Below, piece by piece: positions 1 to 7,033 of a stretch of DNA of 14,324 bases. The stretch is from JBGCED01 sp045106055 (GTDB lineage: Bacteria > Pseudomonadota > Alphaproteobacteria > CBDDJK01). The translations under genes were made by a program, and so were the position numbers. The notes beneath the pieces are model-generated. The model saw only the letters and a program-made list of their open reading frames with translations, was not told the origin of the DNA and ran no database searches. The stretch lies in assembly GCA_045106055.1 (NCBI GenBank), contig JBGCED010000065.1, positions 1 to 14,324 on the forward strand, read 5' to 3'. Positions within the stretch are counted from its first letter, which is position 1. Every line of letters begins with the position of its first letter.

Positions 1-1616
1 CTTATACTGCCTGTTAAAGCGGCGAAATTATTATCTGAAAGATCCGCGCTAAATTCGGCTGTGGCACTTAATATGGCATTCTCAAATGTTGGATTTGCCC
101 AAGAATTACCAGCCTTTGTTAATGCCATACTGCCTATTACAGCATCATTAACAAGATTCACGGCGATGTCAATAGTGCCGCCCAATTCCTGATGATCATT
201 AAAGCTGCCTTGCACAACGCCTGCAAAATTGGCTGATCCTGTTCGGGGCAAATCATCACGATCGGTATATTGACCTGCTGCATTACTGACCGCCACCACA
301 TAGCCATAGCCCGCATCGCCAGATGCACCATTTATACTGGTGATGTTAAGTTGACGAGGTTCGCTGCTGCTCCACATGCCCCAATGAACATAGGATAGGG
401 TTACAGCGGCGCCATCGATCATCGCAGCACTGATAAGGTCTCTTGTCACCGCATTCCCGTTACGAATGGTAAGGTCAGAATTATTATTAACATCGTTCAA
501 GATTTGATTGTTTGATAAAGCCGCATCGGTTTCAATATTATCATAATTGGCAGCAAAAGTCATATAACCATAATGATCTTGATTAGCATCACCGCCACCG
601 CCATCATCACCGCCATCATCACCGCCATCCGATCCATCTGTGGCTGTTTCATTCACGCTTGCTGCATTTGCTGTTAATATTTCCTTTAAAGTTTCCTGCC
701 CTTCATTTTGCGGGGGGGTTAGATCACCATCAAAGAAACCAATTGGAAAATCCAGCCCAAATTCAGGATCAATGATATTGCGTAAGCTGGTAATGGTTTC
801 ACTGATTTGCTGCGTTTCTATCTCGGCTTCATCTTCAAGCTGGGCTTCGATAATGGCAAGATCGGCTTCATCTAAAATGCTAAGCTGCGCTCTGTTTGCA
901 AGCAGTACTGTTGCTGCTTCTTGTTGTTCAACCGCTGCCTCGCCTTGATTGGAGCTAAAAACGCTGAAATTATTTTCAATGTCATAAGATTCATTTGCTT
1001 GTGTATCATTGATATTAATTGCGCCCGTAATAAGCGAAACCCCCATAATATCCGAGCCATCAACATATATATTGCCAGCAACCGCTGTGCCGCGAATGCC
1101 AATTGAACCAATCGGCACAAGAACTTGCATATTTTGACTTTCGGTTTTGGCAATTTTACCGCTGATAAAGAAATACGCGCCTTGCAATACAGTAAAAATT
1201 GAACTGCCTGCTTGCGGGCGTTCTGGGTCATAAATCACTTTATCAATTTGAAAAACAGACTGATTGGCAAGCGTGAAAATTGTATCATCAACCATGGTTA
1301 ATTTTAAGCTGCCGCTAAAATCAGTGCGAATTGTCTCGCCCGTATAAATGGCGCTAGCAATCTTTAATGCTCGCACTCGGCTGCCATCATTAGAGGTCGC
1401 GGTTGCTTGCCCTAGAATGGTGGTTACGATCCCCGCAAAAATCGGTTCAATTTGTTGATCACTGGCAGCACTGAAGTGAGGTTGTTGTCCCGCAGCGCTG
1501 GTTTGAGTTTGCTGGGCAGTGGCAACAAAGACGGCATCACCCAATGAAAGCCCATTCAGTGCGATTATAACAACCAAACATCTTGCAAACCAAATTTTGG
1601 CAAAAGAATAAAGCAT
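1..1616 (-). CDS. Exported FecR-domain protein, paralog 1 (C-terminus cut by left edge)
   Basis: An open frame runs from ATG at 1616 to the window edge without a stop: 538 residues are visible, and about 35-40 appear to be missing by comparison with the paralogs. Residues 1-34 look like a signal peptide (MLYSFAKIWFARCLVVIIAL start, likely cleavage after VFVATA) with no lipobox. A FecR-like domain spans about 60-202, including IFTLANQSVFQIDK and IRGTAVAGNIYVDG. Next come an acidic stretch (about 230-285, LEDEAEIETQQ), the shared motif PPQNEGQETLKEI (301-313), and a Gly/Asp linker (about 328-343). A single WGxW module follows from about 380 (YVHWGMW, then DLPRTGSANFAGVVQGSF). The first module present in the two upstream paralogs is absent. 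The FecR domain is known from the periplasmic regulator FecR, but there is no transmembrane anti-sigma part here, so a sensor or surface binding role is only inference. The visible mature part has no cysteine. The GGCGG of the 16-bp leader unit may serve as the ribosome binding site. Confidence 0.85.
   Translation of the reverse strand, partial: MLYSFAKIWFARCLVVIIALNGLSLGDAVFVATAQQTQTSAAGQQPHFSAASDQQIEPIFAGIVTTILGQATATSNDGSRVRALKIASAIYTGETIRTDFSGSLKLTMVDDTIFTLANQSVFQIDKVIYDPERPQAGSSIFTVLQGAYFFISGKIAKTESQNMQVLVPIGSIGIRGTAVAGNIYVDGSDIMGVSLITGAININDTQANESYDIENNFSVFSSNQGEAAVEQQEAATVLLANRAQLSILDEADLAIIEAQLEDEAEIETQQISETITSLRNIIDPEFGLDFPIGFFDGDLTPPQNEGQETLKEILTANAASVNETATDGSDGGDDGGDDGGGGDANQDHYGYMTFAANYDNIETDAALSNNQILNDVNNNSDLTIRNGNAVTRDLISAAMIDGAAVTLSYVHWGMWSSSEPRQLNITSINGASGDAGYGYVVAVSNAAGQYTDRDDLPRTGSANFAGVVQGSFNDHQELGGTIDIAVNLVNDAVIGSMALTKAGNSWANPTFENAILSATAEFSADLSDNNFAALTGSI
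592..632. repeat. 12-bp minisatellite encoding the Gly/Asp linker of paralog 1
   Basis: The unit GCCATCATCACC occurs at 600-611 and 612-623, followed by a partial copy from 624 and preceded by related GCCACC units. Read on the minus strand it encodes GGDD repeats that stand where paralogs 2 and 3 carry a complete module. Such repeats can change copy number by slippage without breaking frame, because the unit is a multiple of three. Confidence 0.8.
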
Positions 1617-1626
1617 GTGGATACCG

Positions 1627-1642
1627 CCCTTACGACCTATGA
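1627..1642 (-). repeat. Single 16-bp leader unit of paralog 1
   Basis: Plus-strand CCCTTACGACCTATGA matches the unit that is tandemly triplicated at 4284-4331 upstream of paralog 2. On the minus strand it ends in TAAGGG, and the following CGG plus 7 bases leads to the ATG at 1616. It therefore overlaps the probable ribosome binding site. Confidence 0.7.
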
Positions 1643-1745
1643 ATCTCTTTGCTTATCTTTATGAAAGAGACTGATTGAAGAAGCACAGTTTGTATTTGTG
1701 CTGGTATCCATTAAGCAATAGATTGCTTCACATGCGCTATGATTA

Positions 1746-1773
1746 AGATTACACCATCCATAAAATAGATCAG
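1746..1773 (-). promoter_or_regulatory. Weak candidate sigma70 promoter for paralog 1
   Basis: Minus-strand CTGATC (1768-1773), 16 bases, then TAATCT (1746-1751). The match is modest. Support comes from position: the same spacing occurs in the homologous leader of paralog 2 (TTGATT-N16-TAATAT). Read-through from paralog 2 is the alternative. Confidence 0.35.
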
Positions 1774-1803
1774 GTTAAATTGCTGTTTTTAAAGCCTATA
1801 TCT

Positions 1804-4272
1804 TTATTGCTTAACAGCAACAAACACCCCAGATGCGCTATCGGTTCCATCCGTGATATTAAACGCGCCCATTGCTTCAGCTGGGTTCTGGCTTGTGCCC
1901 AATAATGTCCCGTCCATCGTGCCAGATATTGCGGCATTTAAGTTTGAAGAAAGATCAGCGGTAAATTCACCAAGATCACCCAATGTGCCTGCAATGTCTG
2001 GGGATATCCACGCAGCATTATCCCTTTCCAGCGCCATATCGCCCGTTATGACATCGCTTGCAAAATCAACATTCATGCCAATTGTGCCTGTAAGCGCCGT
2101 ATTATCCGTGAAATTGCCCGCAACAACCCCCGTAAAATCTGCTGATCCTGATTGCGGCAAATCATCAAAATTGGTATAGATACCATTCATATCAGTCAGC
2201 GCCACGATCTTTCCAGCACCGTCCTGTTGAAAGAAATAATCTTCAGTAGCCCAATCTACAAAAAGTAAAAGATCACCATCATCACCGCTCCAATCCCCCC
2301 ATTCAACATAGGATAATGAAACATCATCAAGCGCACCATCGCCATCTGTATCAATTTCAACATTGCTGGTCATGTTTGAAATACCAGCCGCGCTGTTTCC
2401 GCTGATGCCAAGGCTAGGGTTATTCGCTTTTTCATTGATGCTTTGTCCATTTGCCAGTGGATCGTCTGATGAAAGCTGATAATGACCCGCGCTAATGTTA
2501 ATATAGCTGATATAATCTTGAGTTTGCGCGGAAATTTCACTGCCTGCAAAAACACCAATCCCAGCTAGATTCTGGTAATTCCATTGCCATGACCCGCCAA
2601 TTTCAAGCAAATCAGAAGTGGGGGTTCCATAAAACTGACCAAGAAGCCCCCCCTCAAGATCATCCCCAATATCCAAAAGACCGCCACCGGATACACGCGT
2701 TACCTCTCCAAATCCGGCACTAAATGCGCTGCCATTTAAGGTAATATTGGTCATATCAATCGTAAACGCAGCTTCATCGCCATTGGTTGCATTTGGATAA
2801 TTAAAATAGGCATCCCCCGATAGCGCATTTTGATCTAGGTCCAGAAGAAAGTTCATCTCCCCTGTAATGGCGTCTTTAATGATGGTTGAACCAAAAAAAT
2901 CCCCCTTAATGTCCGCACGCAACGCGGCTTTGCCAAATCGCGGCAAATCAGCCGCCGCAATCGCGTTGCCCGCAACCCAATGTCCATAATCCGCTAGCGC
3001 CGATAATGTGCCATCTTGATATTGAAATTGGGCGGGATCAGTAGATGCCCAGCTGCCCCAATTTAAATTTTGCAGCCCATAATCGCCAAAAACAATATTT
3101 GTCGCGGATGAAATAACGGGATCACCCGCAATTAAACCAACCGCATCGCCATCATAATCGGTCAGGGCGGCGTTCGTTAATAGCGTGTCACCAACAGCAA
3201 GGGGTGCGGTTAAATTCAGCACCAGCCGATTATCACGCTCACCAGTACCAGGGACACCTGTGAATGCAATCGCACCAAGCTGGGGATTGGCATCGTCTGA
3301 TTCATCACCTGCTGCATTTTCGCTTGCTGCATCTAAGGTTACAATTTCTTTTAAGGTTTCCGTCCCCTCATTTTGTGGGGGATTTGGATCATCTTCAAAA
3401 AGACCTATTGGGGGAGGTTCTAATCCAATTGGAAAATCTGGCTCAGTGCCAATATCAATAAGGGTTTGAATGTCCGTAATGGTTTCAATAATTTGCTGCG
3501 TTCCTGTCTCGGCTTCATCTTCAAGCTGGGATTCGATGATGGTAAGCTCTGTTTCATTCAACATGCTAAACTGGGTGCGATTTGACGATAACATCGTTGC
3601 GGCATCTTGCTGTTCAAGCTGAACGCCGCTTGCTGCTGATTGAAATGTGGTAAAATTATTTTCAACCACATAGGTTTGACCCGTGCGATCATCGCTAATG
3701 TCAATCGCACCCGAAATTAAGGATGCTTCCATCACATCCGCACCATCCACATAGATATTGCCCGCAACCGCTGTGCCGCGAATGGCAATGGTGCCGGTGG
3801 GTGTATTCACCGTCATATCTTCAGCTTCAATTTTTGAAATTTTACCGCTGATAAAGAAAAATGCGCCCTGCAATGCCGTGAAAATGGCGTGATTTGATCC
3901 TGGGTCATCAGGATCATAGACCATTTTATCAATGTAAAAAATCGCCTGTTTGGAAAGCGTAAAGACTGTATCATCAATTAATTTTAATTTCAGCCCGCCG
4001 TTAAAATCGGTTTGGATCATTTCCTTGGCATAAACAGGGTCATTGACTTTTAATATCCGCACGAATTCACCATCTTCCGATGTTGCGGTTACTTGCCCTT
4101 GAATGGTGGTTACAATTCCCGCAACATTGGATTGCGTTCGTTGATCCGCAATAATGGGCACTGCTTGTTGTTCACTGGCGGCAGATACAGCATCAACCAG
4201 TGAAAGCACATTCAGTGCCATTATAAAGACCAAACATCTTGCAAACCAAATTTTGGCAAAAGAAGAAAACAT
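1804..4272 (-). CDS. Exported FecR-domain protein, paralog 2, with two WGxW modules
   Basis: The product has 822 residues and is complete. A signal peptide covers residues 1-31 (FAKIWFARCLVFIMALN, likely cleavage after AVSA), without a lipobox cysteine. A FecR-like domain spans about 51-195 (IDDTVFTLSKQAIFYID, FFFISGKISK, IRGTAVAGNIYVDGADV). An acidic helix-prone stretch lies at about 238-272. A Pro-rich linker follows at 279-310 (FPIGLEPPP, then PPQNEGTETLKEI). Module A covers about 390-578 (LNWGSW, HWVAG, DLPRFGKA, ITGEM, ending GIGVFAG). Module B covers about 634-822 (YVEWGDW, DLPQSGSADFTG, VITGDM, ending SASGVFVAV). The modules resemble each other and recall beta-barrels of TbpB-type surface proteins; that match is from memory, not a search. 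DTDGDGALDD (641-650) looks like a calcium-binding loop. The mature chain has no cysteine. The GGCGG sequence 8 bases before the ATG supports the start. The ligand is unknown. Confidence 0.9.
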   Translation of the reverse strand: MFSSFAKIWFARCLVFIMALNVLSLVDAVSAASEQQAVPIIADQRTQSNVAGIVTTIQGQVTATSEDGEFVRILKVNDPVYAKEMIQTDFNGGLKLKLIDDTVFTLSKQAIFYIDKMVYDPDDPGSNHAIFTALQGAFFFISGKISKIEAEDMTVNTPTGTIAIRGTAVAGNIYVDGADVMEASLISGAIDISDDRTGQTYVVENNFTTFQSAASGVQLEQQDAATMLSSNRTQFSMLNETELTIIESQLEDEAETGTQQIIETITDIQTLIDIGTEPDFPIGLEPPPIGLFEDDPNPPQNEGTETLKEIVTLDAASENAAGDESDDANPQLGAIAFTGVPGTGERDNRLVLNLTAPLAVGDTLLTNAALTDYDGDAVGLIAGDPVISSATNIVFGDYGLQNLNWGSWASTDPAQFQYQDGTLSALADYGHWVAGNAIAAADLPRFGKAALRADIKGDFFGSTIIKDAITGEMNFLLDLDQNALSGDAYFNYPNATNGDEAAFTIDMTNITLNGSAFSAGFGEVTRVSGGGLLDIGDDLEGGLLGQFYGTPTSDLLEIGGSWQWNYQNLAGIGVFAGSEISAQTQDYISYINISAGHYQLSSDDPLANGQSINEKANNPSLGISGNSAAGISNMTSNVEIDTDGDGALDDVSLSYVEWGDWSGDDGDLLLFVDWATEDYFFQQDGAGKIVALTDMNGIYTNFDDLPQSGSADFTGVVAGNFTDNTALTGTIGMNVDFASDVITGDMALERDNAAWISPDIAGTLGDLGEFTADLSSNLNAAISGTMDGTLLGTSQNPAEAMGAFNITDGTDSASGVFVAVKQ

Positions 4273-4283
4273 AATAAATACCG

Positions 4284-4331
4284 CCCTTATGATCTATGAC
4301 CCTTACGATCTGTGACCCTTACGATCTGTGA
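4284..4331 (-). repeat. Three tandem 16-bp units carrying SD-like AAGGG upstream of paralog 2
   Basis: Plus-strand units are CCCTTATGATCTATGA (4284-4299), CCCTTACGATCTGTGA (4300-4315) and an identical copy (4316-4331). On the minus strand each unit ends in AAGGG. Only the copy nearest the gene is spaced to act with the ATG at 4272. The two distal copies are identical to each other, which suggests a recent duplication. Confidence 0.9.
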
Positions 4332-4413
4332 AGTGCGTTGCATATATTTGCGAAAGCGGCTTTTTGAGGAAAAATTGTTTGCATTTGCGCCGCCATTCAT
4401 TAAGCAACAGATC

Positions 4414-4441
4414 ATATTATCAATAAAATAGCATCAATCAA
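4414..4441 (-). promoter_or_regulatory. Candidate sigma70 promoter for paralog 2
   Basis: Minus-strand TTGATT (4436-4441), a 16-base spacer, then TAATAT (4414-4419). This would start transcription about 135 bases before the ATG, giving a long leader that contains the three 16-bp units. Confidence 0.5.
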
Positions 4442-4471
4442 GTTAAATTGCTGTTTTAAAAACCCATATCT

Positions 4472-6913
4472 TTATTGCCTAGCAGCAACAAACACCCCAG
4501 ATGCGCTATTGGTTCCATCCGTGACATCAAAAGCCCCCATTGCTTCAGTTGGGTTTTGGCTTGTCCCCAATAATGCCCCGTCCATCGTGCCAGACTGGAT
4601 TGAAGAGAGCAGCAGATCGGCTGAAAATTCACCAGCCCCCCCCAATGTGCCATTAATATTTGGGGATACCCACGCAGCATTATCCCTTTCCAGCGCCATA
4701 TCACCTGTTATGGCATTGCTTGCAAAATCAACATTCATGCCGATTGTGCCTGTAAGTGCGGCATCATCGTCAAAAACACCTTGCACAATGCCTGCAAAAT
4801 TCGCTGATCCCGTTTGCGGTAAGTCATCGGGGTCGGTATAATAGCCTGCTTTGTCGGTCACCCCAACCACAAACCCCGTGGTGGCTATATTGGAATCATT
4901 TTTATATTCAATGGTAGAGGGCGCACCCCCCGCAGCACTTGCCCATTCCCCCCAACCAACATAGGATAGATCTGTATCATCACCATCAATCACCACGCTG
5001 CTGGTGAAATTGGCAATTACAGCATCGCCGCCCGTTATGCTAAGGTTTGGATCGGTATTAACAACATTAAGATTATCCCCTGTTTTTAAAACGGCTGCAC
5101 TTGTCATTATGTTGCGATTGGCAGCATAAACCATCATGCCATCAAATGCTTTCATATCCGCAGTTTGCTCCGTGCCAGCAAAAACACCGGCGGCGGATAT
5201 GTCGCTATTTGAATTGGTGGGGAAATTAGACCAATTCCACGCACCGGCCACTTCCAATAGGTCGGTGCTGGAATTTCCATACAGATTGCCTGAAATTGCG
5301 CCCACCAAATCATCGCCCACTGAAAAAAAAGAAGAATCTGCGCTGGTAATTGTGCCATAACCTGTGCTAAACGCGCTGCCACTAAAGGTGGTATCTTTAA
5401 GCTTAACTGTGAAATCAGATCGTCTTGACCCTTCACTATATTCAAAAGCAGCCTCGCCAGCAATGGATTTTGAATTAAGATCAACTTCAAAAAACATATC
5501 CCCTGTAACATCATTGTTAAGGCTAGGGCTTCCCACCGATAAATCCCCTTTTATTTCAGCATTTAGCCACGCTTTACCAGATACAGGCATGTCATTTTCA
5601 GGCATAATGTCGCCAACCACCCAATGTCCATGATTGTGAATTGGAGATAATAATTGACCTCCATATTGGATGATAACGGCATCGCTTGATTCCCACTCTC
5701 CCCATTTAATATGGTTTAACGCATAAGTCCCCCATACCAGATTGGATGCGCTTTTAATTTGAGGGTCGCCTTGAGTAACTTCAGGCTGAATCGGATCGCC
5801 ATTATCAAGGCTGCCATTTGCAAGCAAAGATTCCCCTTGTGCGGGCTGCACTGACATTTCAAGATCCAGCTGAACTGGGTAATCGCGATCATCAAAGCCA
5901 ATCGATGTGAATTTCCCGCCAAGATCAATAGGATCATCACTGGCTGCTGCTGCATTTTCACTTGTTTCATTTTCAACCAATATTTCTTTTAAGGTTTCCG
6001 TCCCCTCATTTTGTGGGGGATTTGGATCATCTTCAAAAAGACTTATTGGCGGAGGTTCTAGTCCAATTGGAAAATCCAGTCCAATTTCAGGATCAATGAT
6101 ATTGCGTAAGCTGGTAATGGTTTCACTGATTTGCTGCGTTTCTATCTCGGCTTCATCTTCAAGCTGGGATTCGATGATGGCAAGCTCTGTTTCATCCAAA
6201 ATGCTAAGCTGGGTACGATTTGCCGATAACATCGTTGCGGCGTCTTGCTGTTCAAGCTGAACGCCGCTTGCTGCCGATTGAAATGTGGTAAAATTATTTT
6301 CAACCACATAGGTTTGACCCGTGCGATCATCTTTAATATCAATCGCACCCGAAATTAAGGATGCTTCCATCACATCCGCACCATCCACATAGACATTGCC
6401 CGCAACCGCTGTGCCGCGAATGGCAATGGTGCCGATGGGCGTATTGACCATCATATTTTCAGGTTTAACCTTAGAAATTTTACCGCTGATAAAGAAAAAT
6501 GCGCCCTGCAATGCCGTGAAGATGGCGTGATTTGATCCTGGATTATCGGGATCATAGATCATTTGATCAATGTGAAAAATCGCCTGTTTGGAAAGGGTGA
6601 AGATTGTGTCATCAATTAACTTTAATTTCAGCACACCGTCAAAATCGGTTCGGATCGTCTCTTGGGCATAAACGGGGTCATTCATTTTTAAAACCCGCAC
6701 CGATTCACCATCATCAGAGGTCGCCGTGGCACTTCCTTGAAGGGCTTCAACATAGCCAGAGACAGAACCCTGTTGTTCTTGCGCAAAAACAAAAGATGTC
6801 GAATGGGCAAAAGTCAAATGGATAAAAGCAAGCGCGCAGAATGCCCTTGCGGATATGCCCGTTATGGACATAAAGGGCATCGCTATTGTCAAATGTGAAA
6901 AAGAAGCGAACAT
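4472..6913 (-). CDS. Exported FecR-domain protein, paralog 3, with two WGxW modules (first gene of the array)
   Basis: The product has 813 residues and is complete. A signal peptide of about 44 residues ends near FVFA-QEQQ. Its single cysteine (26) is not in a lipobox, and the mature chain has none. A FecR-like domain spans about 50-195 (IDDTIFTLSKQAIFHID, FFFISGKISK, IRGTAVAGNVYVDG). Then come an acidic stretch (about 238-275, LEDEAEIETQQ) and a Pro-rich linker (280-311, with PPQNEGTETLKEI). Module A lies at about 388-581 (IKWGEW, HWVVG, DMPVSGKA, ending AAGVFAG). Module B lies at about 632-813 (YVGWGEW, DLPQTGSANFAG, ending SASGVFVAA). Residues 165-235 are nearly identical to paralog 2, while ETQQISETITSLRNIIDPE matches paralog 1 instead. 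The signal peptide differs from those of paralogs 1 and 2. GGAAA lies 7 bases before the ATG. A strong promoter lies upstream. Without neighbours of known role, function is undetermined; a surface or extracellular binding protein is a reasonable guess. Confidence 0.9.
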   Translation of the reverse strand: MFASFSHLTIAMPFMSITGISARAFCALAFIHLTFAHSTSFVFAQEQQGSVSGYVEALQGSATATSDDGESVRVLKMNDPVYAQETIRTDFDGVLKLKLIDDTIFTLSKQAIFHIDQMIYDPDNPGSNHAIFTALQGAFFFISGKISKVKPENMMVNTPIGTIAIRGTAVAGNVYVDGADVMEASLISGAIDIKDDRTGQTYVVENNFTTFQSAASGVQLEQQDAATMLSANRTQLSILDETELAIIESQLEDEAEIETQQISETITSLRNIIDPEIGLDFPIGLEPPPISLFEDDPNPPQNEGTETLKEILVENETSENAAAASDDPIDLGGKFTSIGFDDRDYPVQLDLEMSVQPAQGESLLANGSLDNGDPIQPEVTQGDPQIKSASNLVWGTYALNHIKWGEWESSDAVIIQYGGQLLSPIHNHGHWVVGDIMPENDMPVSGKAWLNAEIKGDLSVGSPSLNNDVTGDMFFEVDLNSKSIAGEAAFEYSEGSRRSDFTVKLKDTTFSGSAFSTGYGTITSADSSFFSVGDDLVGAISGNLYGNSSTDLLEVAGAWNWSNFPTNSNSDISAAGVFAGTEQTADMKAFDGMMVYAANRNIMTSAAVLKTGDNLNVVNTDPNLSITGGDAVIANFTSSVVIDGDDTDLSYVGWGEWASAAGGAPSTIEYKNDSNIATTGFVVGVTDKAGYYTDPDDLPQTGSANFAGIVQGVFDDDAALTGTIGMNVDFASNAITGDMALERDNAAWVSPNINGTLGGAGEFSADLLLSSIQSGTMDGALLGTSQNPTEAMGAFDVTDGTNSASGVFVAARQ

Positions 6914-6943
6914 TACGGGGTTTCCAATTTTGGATATATCACT

Positions 6944-6983
6944 TTGATATAAGCAAGGCTATTTTGATATAAACAAGGCTATT
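6944..6983 (-). repeat. Two tandem 20-bp direct repeats in the leader of paralog 3
   Basis: TTGATATAAGCAAGGCTATT (6944-6963) is followed directly by TTGATATAAACAAGGCTATT (6964-6983), with one mismatch. A 20-bp period is close to two helical turns. The pair lies directly downstream of the predicted transcription start from the 6992-7019 promoter, so it could be a tandem operator or a leader RNA element. Confidence 0.9.
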
Positions 6984-6991
6984 ATGTATTT

Positions 6992-7019
6992 ACTATAGCC
7001 ATATTCGTTGGATTGTCAA
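6992..7019 (-). promoter_or_regulatory. Near-consensus sigma70 promoter for the FecR array
   Basis: Minus-strand TTGACA (7014-7019), a 16-base spacer, then TATAGT (6992-6997). The predicted start is near 6985, about 70 bases before the ATG at 6913. This is the best promoter match in the window. It sits about 15 bases beyond the stop of the upstream methyltransferase gene, which separates the array from the housekeeping run. Confidence 0.75.
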
Positions 7020-7033
7020 GGCATCAAGCCCGC

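Larger units (their letters stand above)
1617..1803 (-). other. Leader region of paralog 1, homologous to the leader of paralog 2
   Basis: This 187-bp gap resembles 4273-4471 in several blocks: the CCGCCCTTA-type unit next to the start codon, a CATTAAGCAA block, and the AGTTAAATTGCTG/GGTTAAATTGCTG block near the upstream stop. The array was therefore duplicated with its spacers. Small inverted repeats also occur, for example AAGCAAT/ATTGCTT (about 1713-1728) and AGCACA/TGTGCT (about 1681-1702). None is followed by a U-tract, so I do not call a terminator. Confidence 0.6.
4273..4471 (-). other. Leader region of paralog 2
   Basis: This 199-bp spacer between the stop of paralog 3 and the start of paralog 2 holds a candidate promoter (4414-4441) and three tandem 16-bp units (4284-4331). 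Its ends are homologous to the spacer at 1617-1803. No Rho-independent terminator is evident after the stop at 4472. Confidence 0.6.

Noticed and set aside
640..948. Plus-strand ORF of 102 codons, with look-alikes at 3185-3469 and 5907-6260 sharing an SFKVSxPSFCGG pattern
   Set aside because: All three are antisense shadows of the conserved linker in the FecR paralogs. Their similarity follows from conservation of the real minus-strand genes, and none has a good ribosome binding site or independent support.
872..1231. Minus-strand ORF of 119 codons inside paralog 1
   Set aside because: It is out of frame with the long open frame 1-1616, which carries a signal peptide and the FecR domain. There is no sign that a frameshift joins the two.
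4284..4331. CRISPR-like repeat array
   Set aside because: The 16-bp units are directly tandem without spacers and are shorter than CRISPR repeats; no cas gene is present.
4456..4704. Minus-strand 82-codon ORF over the end of paralog 3
   Set aside because: It is a +1-type shadow of the conserved C-terminal module and extends past the real stop only by chance.
1..6913. FecR genes as classical anti-sigma regulators of iron uptake
   Set aside because: There is no N-terminal cytoplasmic anti-sigma segment, no later transmembrane helix, and no adjacent ECF sigma gene or TonB receptor in the window.
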